Source: Chitinophaga lutea
GTDB taxonomy: Bacteria > Bacteroidota > Bacteroidia > Chitinophagales > Chitinophagaceae
Direction of reading: 5' to 3'
DNA: 64,000 nt
Assembly (NCBI RefSeq): GCF_003813775.1
Contig: NZ_RPDH01000001.1
Span: 682,001-746,000, forward strand
In this document: positions 42,511 through 51,274 of the stretch, in pieces
Layout of the letters: each line of letters begins with the position of its first letter
Numbering within the stretch: the first letter of the stretch is position 1
The notes under the pieces: generated by a model
What the model saw: the letters and a program-made list of their open reading frames with translations, nothing else
Told to the model about the DNA's origin: nothing
Database searches by the model: none
Translations under genes and position numbers: made by a program

Positions 42511-43686
42511 CTATGGTGTTATAACGATCTTTTTACCTTCTATCCGGTAGCGGACTTTGCTCAGTTCCAGTATTTTCATCACTTCCGTTACGCTGCTGCT
42601 TCTTTCGATTTTTCCGCCGAACTCCCTGGCCGGAATATCGCCCTCGTAAGTCACTTCCGCATCGTACCAGCGCCCGATCTGGCGCATCACCCCTTCGAGG
42701 CTTTCGTGGTTGAAATGAAAGTAGCCGTTTTTCCAGGCCGTCACTTCTTCCACGTCCACCCTGTCGTTCAGCGTCATTTTACCGGCCGCGCTGAGGCGGG
42801 CCTGCTGGCCGGGCTTGAGGAGCATTGCCTGCGCGCCGTGCTGAATGTTCACCGCGCCTTCGAGCAGGGTGGTTTGTATGCTGTTTTCGTCTTTATAAGC
42901 CATCACGTTAAAATGCGTGCCCAGTACCTGCACCGCCATCTCGTTCACTTTCACGGTGAAGGGCATGGCCGGGTTCTTCGCCACTTCAAAATAGGCTTCG
43001 CCATTCAGCTGCACCTCTCTCGTTTTACCGCTGAAGGCGGTGGGGAAACGCAGGGACGATGCAGCATTGAGCCACACATTGGAACCATCGGGGAGGATGA
43101 TGCGGAACTGGCCTCCCTTCGGGGTAGACAGCGTATTGTAACTGATCCCGCCCCCTTTCCCGGAGGCGTCGGTGTTATACGCCAGCTGCCCGCTGTTCAG
43201 CTTGATCACCTGTACGTTCCCCTGGCTGGCAATAGCGCCGTTACCGGCGGTATCGAGCGTAATGCGGCTGCCGTCGGCCAAAGTCAGTATGGCTTTATCG
43301 CCGCCGGGGATCAATGCTCCGGCATGCACGGGGATAGCAGCCTGCTGCCGGTTTTGCGACGCCTGCCTGAACAAATAAACGGTAGTGAGCGTAGCGGACA
43401 GTAAAACAGCGGCTGCGGCAGCATAGCGGATGAGCCGTTTCAGGATGGGCTGCGTTTGGCGAGCGGGGGCCTTGCCGGCCATGATGGAGCGCCGCACGGC
43501 GTCCATACGCGCGGGGTCAGAGAGGCCATGCATTGCCTTATTCTCCAGCAGCCCTCCTACAGCGGATTCCCATTGCCGGCGCATATCTTCGTCGTGCAGC
43601 GAATCCATTAAGCGGGCCGCCTCTTCGCGGCTGAGGTCTCCGCGCAGATACCTGTCTAATAAAGTGGAAAAAGTTTGATGGTCCAT
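42511..43686 (-). CDS. FecR-family anti-sigma factor
   Basis: A 391-residue membrane regulator of the sigma factor encoded upstream. The N-terminal cytoplasmic segment (FSTLLDRYLRGDLSREEAAR) is the sigma-binding part; one membrane helix lies near 84-106 (IRYAAAAAVLLSATLTTVYL). The periplasmic FecR domain has the classic GGQFRIILPDGSNVWLNAAS, FPTAFSGKTREVQLNGEAYF and VLGTHFNVMAY, followed by the DUF4974-type end (LEGVMRQIGRWYDAEVTYEG, FGGKIERSS). Longer than the other FecR in the window and with a fuller FecR domain. It lies 79 bp after the sigma gene and 191 bp before the SusC gene. Confidence 0.94.
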   Translation of the reverse strand: MDHQTFSTLLDRYLRGDLSREEAARLMDSLHDEDMRRQWESAVGGLLENKAMHGLSDPARMDAVRRSIMAGKAPARQTQPILKRLIRYAAAAAVLLSATLTTVYLFRQASQNRQQAAIPVHAGALIPGGDKAILTLADGSRITLDTAGNGAIASQGNVQVIKLNSGQLAYNTDASGKGGGISYNTLSTPKGGQFRIILPDGSNVWLNAASSLRFPTAFSGKTREVQLNGEAYFEVAKNPAMPFTVKVNEMAVQVLGTHFNVMAYKDENSIQTTLLEGAVNIQHGAQAMLLKPGQQARLSAAGKMTLNDRVDVEEVTAWKNGYFHFNHESLEGVMRQIGRWYDAEVTYEGDIPAREFGGKIERSSSVTEVMKILELSKVRYRIEGKKIVITP

Positions 43687-43765
43687 AACGCGAATGCCGG
43701 AATGCCGGTCGTATTATGAAGACGCGTATCGGCGGAAAAGGGAGGTGCCATTTTCAAAAAAAATT

Positions 43766-44362
43766 TCAGTGCAGGAAAAGCAGCCCCCAAAGGATGGCGA
43801 GGGCGCCGGAAGGGTGGTTGGACAAAGCCTTGCGCAAACTGGCAATAGCCTGTACGATATAACTTTTTATAGTAATGCGGGAAACGCCCATTGTCAGGGC
43901 GATCTCTTCATGCCGCATGCCGCCGAAACGGCTCAGTTTGAATGCTTTCTGTTGCTGGGGTGGCAACTGCTGGATGGCCCGCAGCACCGTTTGTTCCAGC
44001 TCCCGGAACTCCGCCTGCCGGTCGGCGCCTTCGGCAGCCTCTTCGGGAAACCGCTCCAGCACGTAGCGGCGGTAGGCATCTCCCGACGCCAGTTTGCGGA
44101 AACGGCTGTAAATGATATTACGGGCGGTAATGAACAGGAAACCGTCGAGCTTTTCGACAGCGGGCAGCGTAGTCCGTTTTTCCCAAACCATGGTAAACAC
44201 GTCCTGCGCCACATCTTCGGCCAGTCCGGGTGATTTGGTCAGCAGCAGCGCGGCGGAATACACCGCATCCCAATAAGATTCGAAGATGATCTGGTAGGCG
44301 TACTCGTCCCCGGCAGCAATACGACGCAACAACTCGCTTTCACTATGTGGAATATTCTGCAT
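43766..44362 (-). CDS. ECF RNA polymerase sigma factor (sigma-70 family)
   Basis: A 198-residue ECF sigma of the FecR-linked Bacteroidota type. Region 2 (about 10-80) includes IAAGDEYAYQIIFESYWDAV and AEDVAQDVFTMVWEKR. Region 4 (about 125-180) includes LPPQQQKAFKLSRFGGMRHE and the helix-turn-helix EIALTMGVSRITIKSYIVQA. The C-terminus ends in a short hydrophobic run (ALAILWGLLFLH), which is common in this group. A TTGC/TACTTTTA promoter lies upstream. It should direct transcription of the SusCD locus 42319-37521 once the FecR partner releases it. Confidence 0.94.
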   Translation of the reverse strand: MQNIPHSESELLRRIAAGDEYAYQIIFESYWDAVYSAALLLTKSPGLAEDVAQDVFTMVWEKRTTLPAVEKLDGFLFITARNIIYSRFRKLASGDAYRRYVLERFPEEAAEGADRQAEFRELEQTVLRAIQQLPPQQQKAFKLSRFGGMRHEEIALTMGVSRITIKSYIVQAIASLRKALSNHPSGALAILWGLLFLH

Positions 44363-44408
44363 ACGGGAGACCGGTGTTTTTTGCTGATTTTGGTTAGAAG
44401 CCTCATGT

Positions 44409-44438
44409 TAAAAGTAGTGAAAAAAAAGTTTTTTGCAA
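44409..44438 (-). promoter_or_regulatory. Promoter of the second ECF sigma gene
   Basis: On the minus strand TTGC (44435-44438), 18-bp spacer made mostly of A then T, and TACTTTTA (44409-44416). One mismatch to the -7 consensus. The leader would be about 40 nt. Confidence 0.5.
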
Positions 44439-44475
44439 GATGGAAGAAATCCGGGCCCCCACCCCCCATAACGCG

Positions 44476-44533
44476 GAAGGAGGAAAACCTTGCGGCCTCC
44501 CTCCTTCTTATGCCGGGTGACTGAACCGGCATA
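44476..44533. terminator. Two hairpins ending the large protein-uptake operon
   Basis: GAAGGAGG (44476-44483) with CCTCCTTC (44500-44507), and TATGCCGG (44509-44516) with CCGGCATA (44526-44533, 9-nt loop). Both stems are perfect. Neither is followed by a good T run on the minus strand, so termination may be Rho-dependent or the hairpins may protect the 3' end of the mRNA. They lie directly after the last gene of the 64000-44554 operon. Confidence 0.5.
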
Positions 44534-44553
44534 TTGGTTATTCTCGACGGAAA

Positions 44554-46287
44554 TTACTGCACTTTCAGTTTCAGCCAGTTGGTGCCGGCCGGCTTCTTAT
44601 TGCCTTCCAGGGTAATGCCCAGCCAGTAATATACAGACGGCACCACATCGATCAGCGACGGCGGATTGGCGGAAGCCGCATCGAAAGTATTACCCATAAA
44701 ATTCCAGGTATAGTTCCCCTGCAGCGTGAAGTCCTTTTTTGACGGGCTGAGGTCTTTCAGCACCCCTCCGCTGCCCTCCTGCCCCGGCCAGTAACCGACG
44801 AGGTTCGCGATTTTCGGGTGGGCACCGAGGTCACCGGTGTTATAAGCCCAGTCCTTGATCTCCTGGTCTGTCAGTACGGTGTTCCACACCCTTACATCCG
44901 CCATGTACAAATCCGTATTGTTTGTGGCGTTGGTAAAAGGGTCCGTGATGTAGCCGAGGATGAATGACGCGGTAGTGGATACGTTGCCGGTGGGCGTGGA
45001 CGTAATGGAGCCGGTCAGTTTGTTTTCACCATCGATATAGAAGGTCGTCTTATACTGGGCGCCTTCTTTATAGGCCACCCCGGTCACTGTATGCCAGTTG
45101 CCGTCCGGGAGGGATTTGGACAATAATTCGGATTTGTTATTCCCGTCCCCTACAAACCAGACGATCTTATCGCCGTTCCGGAACATTGCCCAGCCGGGAG
45201 TATTGCCGCTACGCACGGCGATTTTACTGATAAATGGAGGGAACGACCATTCGTATTTCCCTGCGGCGTTTTTATTGAACCGCACTTTCGCTTCTATGGT
45301 GATAGCACCCGTGCCTACATTGTACAATCCCCCGTCGTTGTTCACGGCGCGCACATAGTCGGAAGCCCCTCCGTTGAAACGGACCACCTCATCGGCGATC
45401 TTATGCACTTTGGTATATTCAGCTGCAATAAGACTCGGACTATAGTATATGGAGAATGTATATCTGGCTTCTGCCTTATGGCTGCCCAGGCGGGTGCCGT
45501 AGCCGCCGCCGGTGGATTGAATCACCACCAGCCAGTCTTCATCGGCAAAGGTGCTTCGCGCCTTCATGGCGGCCAGCAGCTTCCCTATACGTGTATCGGT
45601 ATCCAGGATTGCTTTGGTGTAAGCGGGATTGGCGGCGCTGAAGCCGGAGGTTTGTCCCGCTACGGCCGGCGCGCTGAAATTCACCAGCGTGATGTCCGCG
45701 CCGCTTTCTTTCAGGTTTGCCAGGGCGGCATCTTCCACCCCCTGGTCGCCGGCGGCGGGCGACGTGTTCACTACTTTATCGGCGCTGCTCAGCAGGAAAC
45801 TCGTCATGTCTTCCCAACGCGTGATCACCGTTACTTTGGTGGCGATATCGTCGAGCTTCACGGTGCTGATAAAACTTTCGTAATATTTCACGTCCGCATG
45901 CCCGCCTTTGTCGGTAAGGGGAATCAGCGAGCTGTCGTAAATCCGGTGCAGGTCGTATCGTACGCCGGTGGTCATGGTAGCCCAGCTGGATGCTACGGAC
46001 ACCGATGTGTCGGCCAGGCCGTTGAAACTGTAAATACTCGCCGGCAGCAGGTCTTTGATCACGGGAGGGTTCAAATCCTTTACCACGCTCGCATTGGCGC
46101 CATCGATGCCGATGAGCAGCACTTTTTTCTTTTTCAGTTTGATGTTCCCGAACTGCTGGCGGCTGCTGTCCGTATCGTAATAAGGCTTATCGGGTATCTC
46201 TTTCACACAGCCGGGCAAAGTGGTGAAGATGCCCGCGCACAGCAATGCCAGCGTTCCCTGAAATATCCTGAATGGTATGTTCCGCAT
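44554..46287 (-). CDS. Lipoprotein with degenerate alkaline-phosphatase-type domain and LamG/DUF4983-like C-terminus, copy 1
   Basis: A 577-residue lipoprotein (MRNIPFRIFQGTLALLCAGIFTTLPGC). Residues about 50-300 have the alkaline phosphatase/phosphodiesterase fold: KKVLLIGIDGANASVVKDL at the start, SSWATMTTGVRYDLHRI and DWLVVIQSTGGGYG. About 315-490 is a LamG/concanavalin-like sandwich (AITIEAKVRFNKNAAGKYEW, WHTVTGVAYKEGAQYKTTFY, YMADVRVWNTVLTDQEIKDW). The last segment (LVGYWPGQEGSG through VVPSVYYWLGI) matches the DUF4983-like end. The nucleophile threonine and the DHG metal motif of active phosphodiesterases appear replaced. Last gene of the operon. Confidence 0.75.
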   Translation of the reverse strand: MRNIPFRIFQGTLALLCAGIFTTLPGCVKEIPDKPYYDTDSSRQQFGNIKLKKKKVLLIGIDGANASVVKDLNPPVIKDLLPASIYSFNGLADTSVSVASSWATMTTGVRYDLHRIYDSSLIPLTDKGGHADVKYYESFISTVKLDDIATKVTVITRWEDMTSFLLSSADKVVNTSPAAGDQGVEDAALANLKESGADITLVNFSAPAVAGQTSGFSAANPAYTKAILDTDTRIGKLLAAMKARSTFADEDWLVVIQSTGGGYGTRLGSHKAEARYTFSIYYSPSLIAAEYTKVHKIADEVVRFNGGASDYVRAVNNDGGLYNVGTGAITIEAKVRFNKNAAGKYEWSFPPFISKIAVRSGNTPGWAMFRNGDKIVWFVGDGNNKSELLSKSLPDGNWHTVTGVAYKEGAQYKTTFYIDGENKLTGSITSTPTGNVSTTASFILGYITDPFTNATNNTDLYMADVRVWNTVLTDQEIKDWAYNTGDLGAHPKIANLVGYWPGQEGSGGVLKDLSPSKKDFTLQGNYTWNFMGNTFDAASANPPSLIDVVPSVYYWLGITLEGNKKPAGTNWLKLKVQ

Positions 46288-46317
46288 GTTGAATGTCTTT
46301 TTGATTGATAGTTTTTC

Positions 46318-48000
46318 CTACAGTTGCGCCAGCCAGAGGCGGCCGTTGATCTCCCATTCTTTTGCAACGGGCACGTTGAGCCAGTAGGCGATCTGGTTGA
46401 ACACTTCTTTGGAATAAGGCGCATCGGGCACACTTTTACCGCAGGTAAAAATGGAGTTCATCGGCTCCCATTTGTATGCATTTTTGATCACAAAATCCGG
46501 GGACGTGGAAAACCTGTTTTTAAAGCGGTTCCCCTCTCCTTCGGCGCAGCCCCAGTACCCGATGAGGTTGGCGTATTTGGGATGCGTAGCGTCGATTTTG
46601 TTGGTGCAGGCGTATTGTTTGATGATGTCTGCCGGCAGGGAGTCGTTCCAGATACGCACATCGTTCACGTACATGTCTATCATGGAACCGTTCGGCGGCA
46701 GGGTGGCGCCGAGGGTCAGCGGGGAGGGACTGTTGATATTCCCCAATACGGTGATCTCCGACTGTGCATTAAAAATACCGTCGGTGTACACCCGTACGAA
46801 ACGTTTGAACGGCGTGGTGGAATAGTTGGTGTAAATCACGGCGGTGAGGTGGTGCCAGGCGCCGTCGTTGATGTTGGCGCCACGGGCCTGTACGTTCCCC
46901 TTTCCTGTTTGCCCCGCATTGAACTGCCAGTATGCGCCTTCCTGGAAAAACACCCAGCCCACCACGCCACCGGCGAAGTTGGCACGTTTGGAAAAAAACG
47001 CGGGATAGTTCGCCGTTTGTCCCTTCTGAACATGGCGCATTTTCATTTCGATGGTGAAATTGTCTTTTTCACCCACGTTGTACGCAGCCGCATCGCTGAG
47101 GCTGGCGTTCACCGCATTGGCATCGGAGCCGGCCAGTTTCACGCCGAACTTCACACCGGCAGGCGCTATCACAAGGTTCGATTTCAGGCGGGCGTTGTAG
47201 TACAGGGAAAAGGTGTTGCGCTCGTTTTCGAGGAAACCGCCGTATTTTTTACCGTTACCGCCGTGGGTGGATTGTACGATCACCAGCCAATCTTCTTCCG
47301 GGAATTTTGTTCTCCCCCGCATGGCTTTCACCAGTGCCCCGATGTATGCGTCGATTTTCAGCAGGGCGTCGCGGTAGGCGGGAGCATCGGTGGTAAAACC
47401 TTCCTGCAGCCCGGCGAGGTTGGCGCTGTTAAAATGCGCGATCACCAGGTCGGCACTGTCTGTCTTCAGCCGGTTGATGGCGGAGTCGCGCACCACATCA
47501 TTATTGTTGCCGGCAACGGATATCCTGATATCGGCTTCTTTGAACAGTGTTTTGTTCAGTGTTTCCCAGGGTGTTACCGTCACCACCCGGAACGGGCGGG
47601 CTTTCTGCTCTTTCACCCTTTTGATAAAAGAAGGAAATAATTCGCCGCGGGGCACCCGGGGCACGAGCGAGCTGTCCCTGATCTCGGTGTTGCCCACAGC
47701 GTTGCCGGTCATAATATGCGCGATGGACGCCGGGTCGGTGGTTACCGAATCGGCGGAGCCTTCAAAACTGAAAATGCTGTTCGGTTTGAGGGCGTCCAGT
47801 TCCGGTGTTGTGATGCGTTCGATCTGTTTGCCCACCACTCCGTCTACCAGTATCAGCAACACCTTGCTGTTGTCCCGGAAAGGAAATTCTTCCGATTTGT
47901 CGGAGGGCACCAGGGGTACTTTGCTGCAGGCTGCCACCAGCATGGAAAACACCATGATACCGGCCATCCAGCTGCGTTGTATGTTCTTAGATATCTTCAT
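46318..48000 (-). CDS. Lipoprotein with degenerate alkaline-phosphatase-type domain and LamG/DUF4983-like C-terminus, copy 2
   Basis: A 560-residue paralogue of the products on either side. Lipoprotein signal MAGIMVFSMLVAACSKVPL. The phosphatase-fold part (about 45-260) begins SKVLLILVDGVVGKQIERIT and has DPASIAHIMTGNAVGNTEI and DWLVIVQSTHGGNGKKYGG; here a histidine of the late metal motif remains but the Asp and the threonine nucleophile do not. A LamG sandwich follows (NFTIEMKMRHVQKGQTANYP, WHHLTAVIYTNYSTTPFKRF, DMYVNDVRIWNDSLPADIIK) and a DUF4983-like end (LIGYWGCAEGEGNRFKNRFS, QIAYWLNVPVAKEWEINGRL). It follows the M60 peptidase gene by 14 bp. Probably a surface binding protein. Confidence 0.75.
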   Translation of the reverse strand: MKISKNIQRSWMAGIMVFSMLVAACSKVPLVPSDKSEEFPFRDNSKVLLILVDGVVGKQIERITTPELDALKPNSIFSFEGSADSVTTDPASIAHIMTGNAVGNTEIRDSSLVPRVPRGELFPSFIKRVKEQKARPFRVVTVTPWETLNKTLFKEADIRISVAGNNNDVVRDSAINRLKTDSADLVIAHFNSANLAGLQEGFTTDAPAYRDALLKIDAYIGALVKAMRGRTKFPEEDWLVIVQSTHGGNGKKYGGFLENERNTFSLYYNARLKSNLVIAPAGVKFGVKLAGSDANAVNASLSDAAAYNVGEKDNFTIEMKMRHVQKGQTANYPAFFSKRANFAGGVVGWVFFQEGAYWQFNAGQTGKGNVQARGANINDGAWHHLTAVIYTNYSTTPFKRFVRVYTDGIFNAQSEITVLGNINSPSPLTLGATLPPNGSMIDMYVNDVRIWNDSLPADIIKQYACTNKIDATHPKYANLIGYWGCAEGEGNRFKNRFSTSPDFVIKNAYKWEPMNSIFTCGKSVPDAPYSKEVFNQIAYWLNVPVAKEWEINGRLWLAQL

Positions 48001-48014
48001 CGGTTTGATATTTT

Positions 48015-49478
48015 TTACAGGCGAATGTCTTTTTTCCAGAGCTGCTCCGTCAGCAGCGGCAGGTGTTTCACTTCATCCACGGCGGATGGCGATACTACGA
48101 TGCCCCACTGGTCGAAGAACGGTTTAAGATTGGTTTTGGCGTAGAGACTGGCCTGCACGAAAAAGAAGTTTTTTCTTACCTCGTCTACGATCGGTACGCG
48201 GGCTTCGCGGCGCGCTGCTTTGGATACCGCCGTCATCATCCCGTAACCGTAGCGCTGGAACAGTTGCACAAACGGTACGAGGCGCTGGAATACGTCCGTT
48301 ACCTGTGAAAACCGTTTAGCGGCATCCACCTTCTCGGCGAAGGCGAGCGCAGGCGTCACGAACTCATCTGAATAGATGCGCGGTGGTTTGCGGCCGTAGC
48401 GACTGGCGATCTTGAACACGAACAGGTTGTTGGATACTTCGCCCAATGCGTCGGATCCGCCCCAGCTCCACATGTCGCTCATCTGGAAATTATGCCCGAT
48501 CTCGTGGAAAGGCCCCCAGCTGGCGCCTTTGTTGATCACGGCCGTGTCGATGAAATCGCTGTGCCAGTCGAGGTACGCCATGCAGGGATACCCGCTATGC
48601 CCGCTGCCCAGCGAAATCTGGATATCGAGCACAAAACGGTGCGGCGTAGTGGGCGCCTGGTCGCGTACATCCACGGGGTTATCTTCGAGGCCGTACCATT
48701 CATTATAATCTTTTATGATGGTTTCATCCCATTTTCTCATTACAGCTTCTGCGTCGAACCGGTCGAGCATGGTCAGCATCATCTTGCGGTACATGGTGAT
48801 AATGAAACGCTCGCCGCGCATTTCGAATACCGGCACGTTGGAACGGCGCAGCATTTCTTTCCATTCGGCGCTGGTGGTCTGGCCCAGCACAAAGTCCGGC
48901 GACTTCACCACGTTGCTGAACGTTACCGTCATTTTTTTCGCCACGGGAGCGGCGGGAATCAGGTAAATCGTACCGCCGTAAATATTGCGCACATAGTTCA
49001 CGCCCGGCAGCAGCAGTTTGCGCGTGGAAATGACGGCAGGACGTAGCATCGGTACTTTATTGCCTACATTATCCGTATGGGCGCCGACCTGTACCGTGAG
49101 CCCTTCGGAATCCTGCGGCAGCACGATCTTCACCAGCTCTCCCGGCGCGGCATACAGCCCGGTGCTGATCCAGTTGCCCGGCACCACGTTGATACGGATG
49201 TAGGGGCTGAGGAGCTTGTAGTTCATGTCTACCTCCACGTTGTAATTTTGCAACCGTGGCTCCACTATCGAAATGAGGCCGGGAAACTTGCGCGCCTCAG
49301 CAAAGCCGCTGCTGTCGATCCGGCTGAGGCTCGTATCGAGGTCGCCTATGCCGGCCGTGTCTATTTTAGGCGGCCGGTCGTAGCCGTTACTGAAATTGTA
49401 GTTCTTGCGGCAGCCCGAAACGCCGGCGGTGGCTGCCAGCGCAGCTATCAGGAAGCATTTTATTGCGGTTGTTTTCAT
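48015..49478 (-). CDS. M60-like zinc metallopeptidase, surface lipoprotein
   Basis: A 487-residue lipoprotein (MKTTAIKCFLIAALAATAGVSGC). The middle (about 115-210) is a strand-rich substrate domain (NWISTGLYAAPGELVKIVL, VQVGAHTDN). The catalytic site is WGPFHEIGHNFQMSDMWSWG near 323: HEIGH, then a Glu 17 residues on in LGEVSNN, which fits the M60 signature HExxH-x(8-28)-E of the mucinase/enhancin group. Active-site residues are all present, so it should cut glycoproteins outside the cell. Its place among SusCD and FAS1 genes suggests it supplies glycopeptides to the two transporters. It lies 24 bp after one DUF4983 gene and 14 bp before another. Confidence 0.9.
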   Translation of the reverse strand: MKTTAIKCFLIAALAATAGVSGCRKNYNFSNGYDRPPKIDTAGIGDLDTSLSRIDSSGFAEARKFPGLISIVEPRLQNYNVEVDMNYKLLSPYIRINVVPGNWISTGLYAAPGELVKIVLPQDSEGLTVQVGAHTDNVGNKVPMLRPAVISTRKLLLPGVNYVRNIYGGTIYLIPAAPVAKKMTVTFSNVVKSPDFVLGQTTSAEWKEMLRRSNVPVFEMRGERFIITMYRKMMLTMLDRFDAEAVMRKWDETIIKDYNEWYGLEDNPVDVRDQAPTTPHRFVLDIQISLGSGHSGYPCMAYLDWHSDFIDTAVINKGASWGPFHEIGHNFQMSDMWSWGGSDALGEVSNNLFVFKIASRYGRKPPRIYSDEFVTPALAFAEKVDAAKRFSQVTDVFQRLVPFVQLFQRYGYGMMTAVSKAARREARVPIVDEVRKNFFFVQASLYAKTNLKPFFDQWGIVVSPSAVDEVKHLPLLTEQLWKKDIRL

Positions 49479-49502
49479 TGCTAGTGCTTTTAAAGTTCAA
49501 CG

Positions 49503-51245
49503 TCAAATCCCACCATACAGCGGATAGTCACGGAATTCCGCCGGCCAGGTATGGCCGTCGAGCCCCCAGCTGTCTTCTCTCCTGATGCCCAGCCATTCCA
49601 GGATCTGGTATGGAATATCGAAAGTATTGGGCACGTATTTGGTGCCGTCGGCGATGCCGGGTAACAGGTAGCTGCTCAGATCGGAGAAGGGCGTCCACAG
49701 GTAAGCACCGCCTATCAGCATATCTTTTTTATTGGGACCATAGTCTTTGAAGCGGTTGCCACTACCGTCCATGCAGGGCCAGTACCCGATGAGGTTGTTG
49801 AAATAAAAGTGTTCCTTGTTGATATAGGTGCGTGGCGCCCAGTCTTTGATAATATCGTCGGGCAGCGCCGTATTCCAGATTTTCACATCGGTGATGTAAC
49901 AGTCGATCGCATTACCGAAGTTGGACGGATTGAAGCCCACTGTGAGCGGCCCTTCCGGCGCAAGGATTTCGCGGCTCGCCGTATAAGTACCTGTCAATTT
50001 GTTGCCCCCATCAATGAAGAGCGATGCTTTGTAGGTATTCCCGCTTCGCTCGAACACGGCGGTGTAGGTATGCCAGTTGCCATCGTCCGTGTTTTTGCTG
50101 CCTCTTGAAGCATCAGTCACCAACTGCAGGTTCGTGGAGCCGTCGGCCAGGAAAAGCGTGGTGCCCTGTCCATTTTTAAACAGCGCCCAGCCGATAGTAC
50201 TGCCGGTACGGTCTTTGGTTTTACTGAAAAAGGGTGGGAACGTGTAACGGAAATTATTATTCGGCCCGCGGTTGAGTTTCATTTTCAGTTCCACCGTCAG
50301 CCCGTTCAGTTTGCCAATATCGCCGATGGTATTATCCACACAACGGCCTCTTACCGCGGTGGCAGCGGCGTCACCGGTGAGACGGACGGTTTTGCCTTCG
50401 TACGGCACCCGCAGGTCCTGCGGCTTTACGATCACTTTGCTCTGGAAGCGGCTGTTAAAAAACAGGGTGAAGGTATTCAGCCTGGGGTTACCCATGGCTG
50501 TACTGTCTTCCGGGTCCTGCTGCCAGGCGCCGCCCCTGCTCGAAGTCAGCACCACGAGCCAGCGTTCGTTCTTATACGTTTTACGCGCATAGAGGGCGTT
50601 CATGATCTCTTTGATGTAGCCATCGGTTTTCAGGATGGCGTCGGTGTACTGGGGAACAGATACATCGTACCCGAATTGCGTACCGGCATCGGCCACGCCT
50701 TTGAACTGGCCGAGCACCACGGAGGCTTCATCCTTTTGCAGTTCGGCGATCACGGCATCTTTCACGGCCGCATCGCTGCCCAGCGACTTGTTTTCGGTGG
50801 CGGTTGCACCGATGAGCTTATTGCTCAGGTCCGGCGAGGCCGTCAACGCCACCGTGCGCATGGCCGGTTTGCTTTCTTTGATGCGCTGGAAAAAAACAGG
50901 GTATTGACCAAGTTTGCTGTTGGTATAATCGTTGTTGACGATGCCGTGTTTGATGGGCCGCACACCGGTCAGCATGGTAGCCCAGTTGCCGCCGTCCACG
51001 GCTGCGGAATCGCCGATACCGTTCCAGGTGTACACCGCGCTGTCGCGCATCTTCCAGATGGTGGGCGGTTTGATTTCCCGGATGGAAAGCCCTCTTGCCC
51101 CGTCGATCACCAGGTAAAGCACCTTGGGCGTGCCGGGGAGCTGCCCGATGTCGTTTTTGTACTCAACATCTCCCGGCATGTCTTCTGCTTTTTTGTTACA
51201 GGCCATCGCCAGGGCCAGCAGGAAAAGCGGAATGAATTTATTCAT
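49503..51245 (-). CDS. Lipoprotein with degenerate alkaline-phosphatase-type domain and LamG/DUF4983-like C-terminus, copy 3
   Basis: A 580-residue lipoprotein (MNKFIPLFLLALAMAC). The phosphatase-fold part (about 35-270) begins KVLYLVIDGARGLSIREIK and has GGNWATMLTGVRPIKHGIVN and RWLVVLTSSRGGAWQQDPED; the late metal motif has become SSRG and the threonine nucleophile position is not Thr. A LamG sandwich (LNGLTVELKMKLNRGPNNNF, WHTYTAVFERSGNTYKASLF, CYITDVKIWNTALPDDIIKD) and a DUF4983-like end (LIGYWPCMDGSGNRFKDYGP, IPYQILEWLGIRREDSWGLD) follow. It lies between the DUF5008-like gene (29 bp) and the M60 gene (24 bp). Confidence 0.75.
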   Translation of the reverse strand: MNKFIPLFLLALAMACNKKAEDMPGDVEYKNDIGQLPGTPKVLYLVIDGARGLSIREIKPPTIWKMRDSAVYTWNGIGDSAAVDGGNWATMLTGVRPIKHGIVNNDYTNSKLGQYPVFFQRIKESKPAMRTVALTASPDLSNKLIGATATENKSLGSDAAVKDAVIAELQKDEASVVLGQFKGVADAGTQFGYDVSVPQYTDAILKTDGYIKEIMNALYARKTYKNERWLVVLTSSRGGAWQQDPEDSTAMGNPRLNTFTLFFNSRFQSKVIVKPQDLRVPYEGKTVRLTGDAAATAVRGRCVDNTIGDIGKLNGLTVELKMKLNRGPNNNFRYTFPPFFSKTKDRTGSTIGWALFKNGQGTTLFLADGSTNLQLVTDASRGSKNTDDGNWHTYTAVFERSGNTYKASLFIDGGNKLTGTYTASREILAPEGPLTVGFNPSNFGNAIDCYITDVKIWNTALPDDIIKDWAPRTYINKEHFYFNNLIGYWPCMDGSGNRFKDYGPNKKDMLIGGAYLWTPFSDLSSYLLPGIADGTKYVPNTFDIPYQILEWLGIRREDSWGLDGHTWPAEFRDYPLYGGI

Positions 51246-51274
51246 GATCGTAGCTTATTAAATTTTAAACCAGG

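Noticed and set aside
43694..44233. Plus-strand frame opposite the second ECF sigma gene
   Set aside because: It is the complement of a clear sigma-70 gene and has no motif of its own.
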